A DNA stretch of 64,000 nucleotides from CBDIHP01 sp965279195 (GTDB lineage: Bacteria; Planctomycetota; Planctomycetia; Isosphaerales; Isosphaeraceae), in assembly GCA_965279195.1 (NCBI GenBank), contig CBDIHP010000035.1:124001-188000 (forward strand), given 5' to 3'. Numbering within the stretch: the first letter of the stretch is position 1; every line of letters starts with the position of its first letter. Below are positions 19,301 through 26,486 of the stretch, piece after piece. The translations under genes and the position numbers were made by a program. The notes below the pieces were generated by a model. That model was not told the origin of the DNA. It did not search any database and was given only the letters and a program-made list of their open reading frames with translations.

Positions 19301-19764
19301 CCCAGCTCCTCGGCCAGCTTGCGGGCGTCCGGGCCGGGGAGGACGGGCTCCTTCGAGCCGGACAGCACCGGCACCCCGGCGGCGATGGCCAGGGCGCGGG
19401 CGGCGACCTTGTCGCCGAGCTGGTCCAGGAGTTCCGGCCGCGGGCCGACGAACGTGATGCCTGCGGCGGCGCAGGCGCGGGCGAACTCGGCGTTCTCGGA
19501 CAGGAAACCGTAGCCGGGATGGATGGCGTCGACGCCCTTCTCGCGGGCCAGCTCGATGATCGCCGGGATGTTCAGATAAGAACGGATCGGCTCGCCCGCC
19601 TGGCCGATCTGGTACGCCTCGTCGGCCTTGAGCCGGTGCATCGCGAACCGGTCCTCGTGCGAGTAGATCGCCACGGTCCGGATCCCCAGCTCGTGGGCGG
19701 ACCGGAAGACTCGGATGGCGATCTCGCCGCGATTGGCGACCAGGAGCTTGCGGATCTCGGGCAT
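16315..19764 (-). CDS. pyc: Pyruvate carboxylase
   Basis: An 1149-residue single-chain enzyme that carboxylates pyruvate to oxaloacetate, replenishing the TCA cycle. The domains in order are as follows. The biotin carboxylase domain covers ~1-455, starting KLLVANRGEIAIRVFR, with AMGGGGRGM and FIEVNPRIQVEHTVTEM. The carboxyltransferase domain covers ~530-1000, with LLTDTTFRDAHQSLLATRMR and HFHTHDIGG. The biotinyl domain is C-terminal, with IEAMKMET holding the biotin-accepting Lys1113. The length matches alpha4-type pyruvate carboxylases. birA follows immediately and an FAH-family hydrolase precedes it by 90 bases, so the three are probably co-transcribed. Confidence 0.96.
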   Translation of the reverse strand: MPEIRKLLVANRGEIAIRVFRSAHELGIRTVAIYSHEDRFAMHRLKADEAYQIGQAGEPIRSYLNIPAIIELAREKGVDAIHPGYGFLSENAEFARACAAAGITFVGPRPELLDQLGDKVAARALAIAAGVPVLSGSKEPVLPGPDARKLAEELGYPVIVKAAMGGGGRGMRVVEEAAGLDDALDQARREAGTAFGVPDVFLEKFIRRARHIEVQLLGDKHGHLVHLYERDCSIQRRHQKVIEIAPAPNLDPKIREDLCNAAIQIGEHVGYDNAGTAEFLLDADTGQFYFIEVNPRIQVEHTVTEMVTGVDLIKSQILIAQGADLSDPEINLPDQASVQTQGFAFQCRITTEDPANKFTPDYGRITHYRSAGGLGLRLDGGTAITGAIVTPFYDSLLVKVCASGRRFVDAVRRMERALREFRIRGVKTNIPFLLNVLEHEDFVEGRATTRFLDETPELFHFTVVQDRATKLLRFLGDVTVNGFPGVTKPSGYVFQSEPPPPEFDHTAPIVDGTRQRLLSMGPVAFSKWVRDQKPLLLTDTTFRDAHQSLLATRMRTRDMLRVADAYARMVPQLFSLEMWGGATFDTSMRFLKEDPWDRLAQMRERIPNILFQMLLRGSNAVGYTSYPDNVVKAFVKEAADAGIDVFRVFDALNWVPNMQVALEAARDSGRLCEAAICYTGDILNPGRPKYDLKYYVKMARELEKIGAHLIAIKDMAGLCKPFAAKQLIKALRDEVGIPIHFHTHDIGGAQAASVLNGAEVGLDIADGAIASMSGMMSQPSLNAIVESMRFQDRETGLDPAALLSLSRYWDEVRAMYSPFETGLKSPSAEVYAYEMPGGQYTNLFQQAKALGLESRWAEVCKAYADVNLLFGDIVKVTPSSKVVGDMALFLVANNLTPEDTLDKNRELAFPESVVELFEGRLGQPPGGFPPALQERILKGRKAKTERPGLNLPPADLEAARLKAEEAKGSPATSLDAMSYLMYPRVFPDLGKHQQQFADTSVLPTPLFFFGPEPGAENLVEIEPGKTLIVKLLTVGEAHPDGKRTVFFELNGQPREVEVVDRSLASSVVEAPRADPSDPNQVAAPLPGLVVGLAVNVGDAIRKGQKLLSIEAMKMETTLYAEKPGRVAEVLTGVGRQVKTGDLLIRLSDK

Positions 19765-19854
19765 GGGGTCTCTCGGTTGGGCGGTCTTCGAAGCGGGATC
19801 GTCCGGGCCGGGAGGCTCGTTCGGGGGGCGAATTCCGTGACGGGCCGGGGCCGC

Positions 19855-20817
19855 TCAGTCCTCGGCGATCATCGTGTTTTCGAGGCTGCCGATGCCGCCG
19901 ATCGCGGCCACGACGACGTCGCCGGGCTTGAGGTACGTCCCGGTCGCCGAGCCGACGCCGGACGGCGTGCCGGTCGAGATGATGTCGCCCGGCTCCAGCG
20001 TGACGAACTGCGAGATGAACGAGATGATCGCCGCGACGGGGAAGACCATCTGGCCGGTGGTGGCGTCCTGCTTGACCTGGCCGTTGACCGTCAGCTTGAT
20101 CGGCAACGTCTGGGGGTCGCGCAGGGAGTCGGCGGTCAGGATGCAGGGGCCGATCGGGCAGAATCCGTCGTGCCACTTGCCGTGGAGCCAGTCGAAGAAC
20201 TTGTCGCGCTCGCGGGCCTTGCGGCCGGGGTTGGGCTGGTACTTGCGGTCGGAGAGGTCGTTGACGACGGTGTAGCCGGCGACGTACTCCAGCGCCTCGG
20301 CCTCGGTCACGGCCTTGCAGGTCCGGCCGATCACGACCCCCAGCTCGCACTCCCAGTCGATGTGGTCGGGCGAGACCTTGGGGAGATAAATCTGGTCGAA
20401 TGGGTCGGCCAGGGTGGTGGTCGGGGGCTTCATGAAGACGTAGGGGAACGTCTCCTCCCTCTCGGCCGTCGTGCCCCCCCGCTCGATGACGTGCGCGGCG
20501 TAGTTGCCCGCCAGCAGGAGGATCTTGGACGGGTAGGGGATGGGGGTCAGCAGGGTGACCTCGTCCAGAGGCACGCTCAGCTCGGCCAGCGCATCGGATT
20601 CGAGCCCTTCGAGCCAGGCGGCGAGCATCTGGGCGGCGTTGAAGGTCTCGCCGTCGGGGGGCAGGAAGTCGAGGAGGTTCTCGCTGGGCGGCAGGAGGAG
20701 TTCGAGGTTCTGGGCCTCGCAGAACGCCTCGGTGGCCTGGTCGATCGGGATGACCTTGTCGTCCGCGAAGAACCCGGGCAAGGTCATTTCTTCGAGGATG
20801 AACCGGCAGAGACGCAT
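19855..20817 (-). CDS. Fumarylacetoacetate hydrolase (FAH) family protein
   Basis: A 320-residue protein of the FAH/2-hydroxyhepta-2,4-diene-1,7-dioate isomerase superfamily. These metal enzymes cut or rearrange C-C bonds in beta-dicarbonyl acids. The acidic metal-binding site is seen in IDWECELGVVIG, and the family signatures are YTVVNDLSDR and IISTGTPSGVG. The start is ATG 20817, because GGGGAGG lies seven bases upstream. A TTG two codons earlier would leave no spacing. The neighbours are selA upstream and pyc downstream. The true substrate cannot be read from the sequence; oxaloacetate decarboxylase or acylpyruvase activity is known in the family and would fit next to pyruvate carboxylase, but that is inference. 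Confidence 0.85.
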   Translation of the reverse strand: MRLCRFILEEMTLPGFFADDKVIPIDQATEAFCEAQNLELLLPPSENLLDFLPPDGETFNAAQMLAAWLEGLESDALAELSVPLDEVTLLTPIPYPSKILLLAGNYAAHVIERGGTTAEREETFPYVFMKPPTTTLADPFDQIYLPKVSPDHIDWECELGVVIGRTCKAVTEAEALEYVAGYTVVNDLSDRKYQPNPGRKARERDKFFDWLHGKWHDGFCPIGPCILTADSLRDPQTLPIKLTVNGQVKQDATTGQMVFPVAAIISFISQFVTLEPGDIISTGTPSGVGSATGTYLKPGDVVVAAIGGIGSLENTMIAED

Positions 20818-20883
20818 ACTCAAACCTCCCCAACGAACCGATCCCGAATCGCCCCGCCAGGTTACCCGGATCGGCTCCGAAAC

Positions 20884-22236
20884 TCAACCGTCCCATGCCG
20901 TTCGGAGGGCTTCGAGCAGGGCCCCGTCCTCGTCGGGGTCCACCGCCCGGAGGTCGAGCCAGAGGGCGTCGGCCTTGACCCGACCGACCGCCGCAGGCCG
21001 CCCCATCCGGAGCCGACGCGCCAGCTCGGCCGGCCCCGGATCGCCCCCGTCTAGCCGCACCCCCCACGACGGGATCGCGTCCGCTGGAACGCTCCCGCCG
21101 CCGACATGGGCCGAGGTCGTGACCGCCCTGGCCGGACGTTGCAGCTCGGTCTCGATCCGCCGGGCCAACGACTCGGCCCGCCTCTGTAGTCCGTCCAGAT
21201 CGGCCATTAGCATGCGCCAGAAGGGGATCGAGCCGGGGGCTTCCCGGACGAGCCGGAGGGTGGCTTCGAGGGCGGCGATGGTCAGTTTGTCGACCCGCAT
21301 CGCCCGGGCGAGGGGGTCGGCCTGGATGGCCCGGATCGGGTCCGTCCGGCCGACCAGGACCCCGCACTGGGGCCCGCCCAGGAGCTTGTCGCCGGAGAAG
21401 AGCACCAGGTCGGCCCCGGCGGCGATGGACCGGGCGGCGTTCGGTTCATCAGACAGTCCGGGGGGGGCGTCGTCGGCCAGGGCCCCCGAGCCGATGTCGT
21501 CGATCAGGGGAAGGCCCCGCTCGTGGGCCAGCCGGGCGAGGTCGGCGACGGGGACGGACTCGGTGAAGCCGACGACCCGGTAGTTGCCTGTGTGGACCCG
21601 GAGCAGGGCCCCGGTTTCGGGCCCGATGGCCCGGGCGTAGTCGGACAGCCGGGTGATGTTGGTCGTGCCGACCTCCCGCAGCCGGGCCCCCGAGACCTCG
21701 AAGATCTCCGGGAGGCGGAAGCTGCCGCCGATCTCGACCAGTTGCCCGCGCGAGACGACCACATCCCGGCCGCCGGCGACCGCCTTGAGGGCCAGGATCG
21801 TCGCGGCGGCGTTGTTGTTCACAACGGCCGCTGCCTCGGCCCCGGTGATCGCCCGGAGCTGGGCCTCGACCCCGTCCGTCCGCCGGCCACGGTCGCCCGA
21901 GTCCAGGTCGAACTCCAGATTCGCATACCCCCCGGCCGTCTCGGCGATGGCCTCGATCGCCTCCCTGGCCAGCGGCGCCCGGCCCAGACCGGTGTGGAGC
22001 AGAATGCCCGTCGCGTTGATGACCCTGCGCAGCCCCCCCGGCCGGTCCAGGTGCCGCCGCACCCGACCGGCGATGGCCTCGATCCCCAGGTCCATCACCT
22101 TGCCGGCCTTCAGCTCGTCGCGGATCCCGGCCAGGACGACCCGGACCGCTTCCTTATGGAGCGGGCCCGACCGGCCGAGGGCATGAAGGACCTCGTGGAC
22201 GGCGGGGAGGTCGCGGAGGGGGTTCGGCTGGCTCAT
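20884..22236 (-). CDS. selA: L-seryl-tRNA(Sec) selenium transferase
   Basis: A 450-residue PLP enzyme that converts seryl-tRNA(Sec) to selenocysteyl-tRNA(Sec) using selenophosphate. The PLP-binding Lys284 is in LVLFSGDKLLGGPQCG. Other SelA hallmarks are VVNNNAAA, SRGQLVEIGGSFRLP and EVGTTNIT. The N-terminal tRNA-binding region (DLPAVHEVLHAL) is present, so this is full-length SelA, not a short archaeal-type homologue. Its ATG overlaps the selB stop codon (ATGA), so the two are translationally coupled. selD and selC are not visible in the window. Confidence 0.95.
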   Translation of the reverse strand: MSQPNPLRDLPAVHEVLHALGRSGPLHKEAVRVVLAGIRDELKAGKVMDLGIEAIAGRVRRHLDRPGGLRRVINATGILLHTGLGRAPLAREAIEAIAETAGGYANLEFDLDSGDRGRRTDGVEAQLRAITGAEAAAVVNNNAAATILALKAVAGGRDVVVSRGQLVEIGGSFRLPEIFEVSGARLREVGTTNITRLSDYARAIGPETGALLRVHTGNYRVVGFTESVPVADLARLAHERGLPLIDDIGSGALADDAPPGLSDEPNAARSIAAGADLVLFSGDKLLGGPQCGVLVGRTDPIRAIQADPLARAMRVDKLTIAALEATLRLVREAPGSIPFWRMLMADLDGLQRRAESLARRIETELQRPARAVTTSAHVGGGSVPADAIPSWGVRLDGGDPGPAELARRLRMGRPAAVGRVKADALWLDLRAVDPDEDGALLEALRTAWDG

Positions 22237-24161
22237 TTGTCGCCTCCGGGGCCGAGGCGTCTCAGGTCGCCGTCGCGGACCGTCATGCCGATCCGGTCTA
22301 GGTATTCGCTGATGGGGACGGCGTGCTTCCGGGTGATCCCGAGCAGGTCGCGGATCTCGGCCACGGTCAGGGCCGAGCCGTCGGCCAGCCTCGCCCGGAT
22401 CGCCTGCCGCAAACCGGCGTCGGCGTCGGCGTCGAGGTACAGGTCGCGGCCGATCTCGACCAGCCGGCCCTCCTCGCGGAGCAGGGTGAGCAGCTCGGGG
22501 ACCACGGCGGCCCGGGGGTTGGTCTTCGCGGTCCAGGTGGAGAGGTCGGGAGGGGCCATGCCTGCCAGGCGGTGGGCCTGCCAGATCTCGTCCTTGAGCT
22601 TGCGCTCCCCCTGGCTCAGCTTCGGGGTGTGAGACTTGAGGGCCACCGTGCGGGGGTCGCCGACCAGCCGGCCCCGCGAGGTCATCCGCTCGATCACGGC
22701 CGTGGCCAGAGGGTCGTCGTCGAGGTCGGCCAGGGCGGCGATGACCCTCGGCCGGGCAATGGCCGACTGCCTCGGGCTGACCTCGTGCAGCCGCCCCAGG
22801 ATCTTCTCGACCCGGCCCTCCAGCTCGGCCAGGGTCTCCGACGGGATTGTCCGCGACCTCCGCGTCCCCAGCGGCAGGTCGGTCAGGGTGCCGTCGGTCC
22901 GGAGGCCGTCGAGGAGTCCCGGCAGGTCGCGCAGGGGAATCCCCGCCAGGCGGACGAGCTTCGGGTCGGTCCAGTTCGACCGCCCCAGGGACGCCAGCGC
23001 CGCCCGGAGACGCTCTGCCGGATCGGGGCTGTTGAGCCGGACCAGCCGGTCGAGGGCGTCCCGATCCTTCCGCCTCAGCCGACGCCCCCCCGGCAGCAGG
23101 ACCCGGGCCCCGCCGACGGTCGCCGGGGGGCTCTCTTCCCGCAAGACCAGCGGCTGGCCGTGGACCGCGACGACCGGCGCGGCCAGGAGGAGCTGGGCCA
23201 GGGCCGGGCGGTCGGTTGGGGGTTCCCGGTCGAGGAGCGAGAGGGTCGCCGAGACCTCGGCCGTCCCCAGGTGGACCTTGTAGCGGCCTCGGTGCCGCAG
23301 GGAGCGCGGGGCGTCCCTGGAAGGTGTGAGGGCGACGCTCAGGACCCGGGTCGCTTCCAGGTAGGCGGGCTCGGCCAGCTCGTGGCCCCGGGCGACCTCG
23401 TCGTGCCTGACCCCCGCCAGGTTGATCGCCGCCCGCCCCCCCCGGCCGATCGACTCGACCGCCTCGCCGTGGGCCTGGAGCCCCCGGACCCTGACCGGCC
23501 GGCCTTCGGGGTGGAGGATCAACTCCTGCCCGACGGCCACCGAGCCCGATGCGACCGTCCCGGTGACCACCGTGCCGTGGCCGGTCGCCGAGAACGCCCG
23601 GTCGATGGCCATCCGGAACAGCCCGGCGTCGATCCGGTCGGGGGCGGTTTCGGCCAGGTCGGCGAGGGTCCGTTTGAGGTCGTCGATGCCCTGTCCGGTG
23701 GCGGCGGAGGTCCGGACGATCGGGGCGTCGGCCAGGACGGTCCCGGCGACCAGGGCCCGGACGTCGTCCTCGACCATCTGGAGCCAGGTCTCGTCGGCGA
23801 GGTCGGACTTGGTCAGGGCGATGGCCCCGCCCCCCAGGCCGAGGAGGGTCAGGATCTCCAGGTGCTCGCGGGTCTGGGGCATCACGCCGTCGTCGGCCGC
23901 CACGACCATCAGGGCCAGGTCGAGGCCCGAGGCGCCGGCGAGCAAGTTGCGGATGAACCGCTCGTGGCCGGGGACATCGATCAGGGCGAGCCGGCGACTG
24001 CCCAGTTCGAGGGCAGCGAAGCCCAGGTCGATGGTGATGCCGCGCTGCCGCTCGGCGGGGAGCCGGTCGGTGTCGACGCCGGTGAGGGCCTTGACCAGGG
24101 CCGTCTTGCCGTGGTCGATGTGCCCGGCGGTCCCGAGGACGAGTTCGAGGCGTTCGGCCAT
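22233..24161 (-). CDS. selB: Selenocysteine-specific elongation factor SelB
   Basis: A 642-residue GTPase that brings Sec-tRNA(Sec) to UGA codons marked by a SECIS hairpin. The G1 motif GTAGHIDHGKT, G3 DVPGHE and G4 TKSD are at the N-terminus. The EF-Tu-like beta domains follow, including FSATGHGTVVTGTV. The C-terminal half holds the winged-helix repeats that read SECIS RNA, ending with LTVAEIRDLLGITRKHAVPI. I start at ATG 24161 (MAERLELVLGTAGH). The open frame continues ~225 codons upstream, but that part is low-complexity and precedes the invariant N-terminus. selB is the first gene of the minus-strand run selB-selA-FAH-pyc-birA. Confidence 0.95.
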   Translation of the reverse strand: MAERLELVLGTAGHIDHGKTALVKALTGVDTDRLPAERQRGITIDLGFAALELGSRRLALIDVPGHERFIRNLLAGASGLDLALMVVAADDGVMPQTREHLEILTLLGLGGGAIALTKSDLADETWLQMVEDDVRALVAGTVLADAPIVRTSAATGQGIDDLKRTLADLAETAPDRIDAGLFRMAIDRAFSATGHGTVVTGTVASGSVAVGQELILHPEGRPVRVRGLQAHGEAVESIGRGGRAAINLAGVRHDEVARGHELAEPAYLEATRVLSVALTPSRDAPRSLRHRGRYKVHLGTAEVSATLSLLDREPPTDRPALAQLLLAAPVVAVHGQPLVLREESPPATVGGARVLLPGGRRLRRKDRDALDRLVRLNSPDPAERLRAALASLGRSNWTDPKLVRLAGIPLRDLPGLLDGLRTDGTLTDLPLGTRRSRTIPSETLAELEGRVEKILGRLHEVSPRQSAIARPRVIAALADLDDDPLATAVIERMTSRGRLVGDPRTVALKSHTPKLSQGERKLKDEIWQAHRLAGMAPPDLSTWTAKTNPRAAVVPELLTLLREEGRLVEIGRDLYLDADADAGLRQAIRARLADGSALTVAEIRDLLGITRKHAVPISEYLDRIGMTVRDGDLRRLGPGGDK

Positions 24162-24699
24162 GGCGCGGGTGTTGCTGGGGGAGGGGAGGCTCCGATCCCG
24201 GCGGTCCCGTCCCGGGCGACCCGCCGCCCCGCCGATCTTACCCGCTCCCCCCTCCCTTTGCGAACCGGCCAGTGCCGCAAACCGGCCCCATCTGCCCCAG
24301 ATTGGCAAAATGGGAAAATTGGAGAAGATCCAATGAAGTCGGGCGTATGGCTCCTTGACCGAGGCCGCATGCGGGTTGATACTGAGTGTCGCCGAAGGGT
24401 CGCGGGTTTCGAACCTCCACGGGGAGGACGGCGTCCGCGTTCCGGCCCTCCTCGAATCCTCCGGGGGCCCCGGAAAACTCCAGCCGGTCGCCCGAAGTGG
24501 TTCTAGTCTTACCTCCGAGGGACGCACCCGACGTCCGCCAACCTCTCCCGGCGGGGCCGATCCGGCCTGCCGAGTCACACGATCCCATGCACTGCGTATC
24601 CGATCAGTTGACAGTCCGCGCGCCGCAGGACGGCATGTTGCCCCGAACCGGGATCGCGAACCGGTCGGGGATCCCGGTCGTTGAGGGCAGCCTGATCCC
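24162..24699. other. Divergent spacer between selB and the exopolysaccharide locus
   Basis: About 540 bases without a supportable gene. It must carry the promoters for selB (minus) and the priming transferase (plus). An AT pocket lies at 24300-24345. A perfect TTGACA at 24608-24613 faces the exopolysaccharide genes, but no matching -10 follows at 16-18 bases. I looked for a selC-type tRNA here and found none that folds. Confidence 0.5.
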
Positions 24700-26451
24700 A
24701 TGATGATCTCGAACGCCTTCCTGCTGATCTTCGCGGTCGCGTTCATGGGGTGCGTCCTGGCCACGCCGTTCGTCACCCGGATCGCCGCGTGGTTCGGCGC
24801 GATCGACCGGCCCGACCAGTTCCGGCGGATCCACAAGGGGGCGACCCCCCGGATGGGCGGACTGGGCCTGGCCTTTGGCCTGGCGCTGGGGATCGCGGTC
24901 GTCGTGATCGGCGGGTATCTCTCGGACGACCCGGGTTATGAGCAGTGGCTCCGGAAGCTGACGTCGGTGACGATCGCCTCGTTCCTGGTCCTGGGGCTGG
25001 GGTCGGTGGACGACGTCCGGGGCGTGGGGCCGCGGGTCAAGCTGCTCTGCCAGGCGCTGGCCGTCCTGGTCCTGTTCGCCGACGGCATCCGGATCGCCCA
25101 GATCGACATCCTCAAGACCTCCTTCAGCCTCGACGTGCTGGTCTTCCGGATCCCGATCCCGGTCGGGGACGGCGACTATCACTTATCGGTCCTGAGCCTG
25201 TTCGTGACGATGTTCTGGTTCCTGGCCTGCATGAACATCTGGAACCTGATCGACGGCATGGACGGCCTGGCCTCGGGCGTCGGCCTGCTGGTCAGCGGCA
25301 CCCTGATGCTGGTGGCGATCAGCCGGGGGAACGCCGGCGTGGCGGCCCTCGCGGCTGCCCTCGCGGGGAGCCTGGCGGGCTTCCTGCTATACAACTGGCA
25401 CCCGGCCTGCATCTTCCTCGGGGACAGCGGCTCGCTCCTGATCGGCCTGATGATCGGCGTGATCGGGGTCCAGGGCTCCCTCAAGGGGCCCTCGGCGATC
25501 TCGATCCTGTTCCCGATCCTGGCGATGGGGCTGCCGATCTCCGACACGGCGATGGCCATCTTCCGGCGCTGGGTGCGGAACCTGCCCTTGAGTTCCGCCG
25601 ACCGCCGGCACGTCCATCACCTGCTGATCGGCCTGGGCCTGAACCCGCGCCAGGCGGCCCTCTTGCTCTACTGCTTCTCGGGCTTCCTCTGCGGCGTGGT
25701 GCTGCTGGGCGTGGCGCTGCGGTCGGAGTTCCTGGCGCTCCTGCTGGGGATCTCGGGCTGCCTGGCGTTCCTCCTGATCCTGACCAGCCGGCGGAACGAA
25801 CTGGCGACCCTCCGGGCCGACTTCCTGGCGAGGCTCGCTCGGGGCAAGCAGGAGCGGCAGGCGGCCAAGGTCACCTGGGAGGCGATCCAGCGGATCGAGC
25901 TCTGCGACACGGTCGAGAAGATCTGGTTCATCGTCGAGGAGGCGACGGCCCGGCTGGGCTGCGACCACCTGCACCTGAACTGCCGGCGCGACGGGCGATC
26001 GGTCTTCGAGCGCCAGAGCGGCGAGTACTCGGGCCTGGACCACGAGGGGCCGATGTCGGGGCCGACGGCGACCTTCCGACTGTCCTCGGGTCGGGACCTG
26101 CAACTGATCGTCTCGCTGCACCAGGTGGCGGAGTCGGAGCTGGCGGCGGACATCGCCTTCCGGTTCCTGCAACGCCTGTCGCTGGCCACGGCCGAGCGGC
26201 TGGAACGCCTGTTGGGCGAAGGGTTCGCGGGCCAGGCCAACCCCTGGTCCACCCCCATGACGCCGGTCACCCCCCGGCCCGTCGAGGAGCGGCTCGCCGC
26301 CCGCCCGGATGTCGGGTCGGTCGAGGCCGAATCCGGCAGCACCGACGAGGCCCCGACCCCCGACCCGGCCTCACCCCGGCTGAGCTGGCTCCGCGAGGCC
26401 CTCGGCTGGTCCCCCGCGCCGGTCGCCCGGCGGACCCTCGGCGAAGAGTGA
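24700..26451 (+). CDS. Undecaprenyl-phosphate glycosyl-1-phosphate transferase (WecA/TagO type) with extra C-terminal domain
   Basis: A 583-residue membrane enzyme of the MraY/WecA family, which starts a polysaccharide unit by moving a sugar-1-phosphate (commonly GlcNAc-1-P) to undecaprenyl phosphate. The family motifs are RIHKGATPRMGGLG, the metal-binding pair in LGSVDDVRG, NLIDGMDGLASG, FLGDSGSLLIG, and RRHVHHLL in a cytoplasmic loop. About eleven membrane spans occupy residues 1-370. A soluble C-terminal region of ~200 residues (starting AKVTWEAIQRIELCDTVEKI) is absent from standard WecA and may be GAF-like. It is the first gene of the exopolysaccharide locus. The BY-kinase follows 35 bases after the stop. 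Confidence 0.88.
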   Translation: MMISNAFLLIFAVAFMGCVLATPFVTRIAAWFGAIDRPDQFRRIHKGATPRMGGLGLAFGLALGIAVVVIGGYLSDDPGYEQWLRKLTSVTIASFLVLGLGSVDDVRGVGPRVKLLCQALAVLVLFADGIRIAQIDILKTSFSLDVLVFRIPIPVGDGDYHLSVLSLFVTMFWFLACMNIWNLIDGMDGLASGVGLLVSGTLMLVAISRGNAGVAALAAALAGSLAGFLLYNWHPACIFLGDSGSLLIGLMIGVIGVQGSLKGPSAISILFPILAMGLPISDTAMAIFRRWVRNLPLSSADRRHVHHLLIGLGLNPRQAALLLYCFSGFLCGVVLLGVALRSEFLALLLGISGCLAFLLILTSRRNELATLRADFLARLARGKQERQAAKVTWEAIQRIELCDTVEKIWFIVEEATARLGCDHLHLNCRRDGRSVFERQSGEYSGLDHEGPMSGPTATFRLSSGRDLQLIVSLHQVAESELAADIAFRFLQRLSLATAERLERLLGEGFAGQANPWSTPMTPVTPRPVEERLAARPDVGSVEAESGSTDEAPTPDPASPRLSWLREALGWSPAPVARRTLGEE

Positions 26452-26486
26452 TCGCCCGACCGATCCGATAAGGAGAACCGCGATCC

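Noticed and set aside
16651..21054. A 1467-codon plus-strand open frame across pyc, the FAH gene and selA
   Set aside because: It is antisense to three well-recognised genes. High GC keeps the opposite frame open; the translation is Arg/Gly/Leu/Val-rich with no family signature.
24361..24540. Possible tRNA(Sec) gene upstream of selB (GTTTCGAACC and a terminal CCA)
   Set aside because: The T-loop lacks the G53-C61 pair, no anticodon arm with TCA could be built, and the only acceptor pairing gives ~115 bases, too long.
24608..24640. Perfect TTGACA upstream of the exopolysaccharide locus as a promoter
   Set aside because: No acceptable -10 occurs at 16-19 bases downstream, so I did not list it as a promoter.
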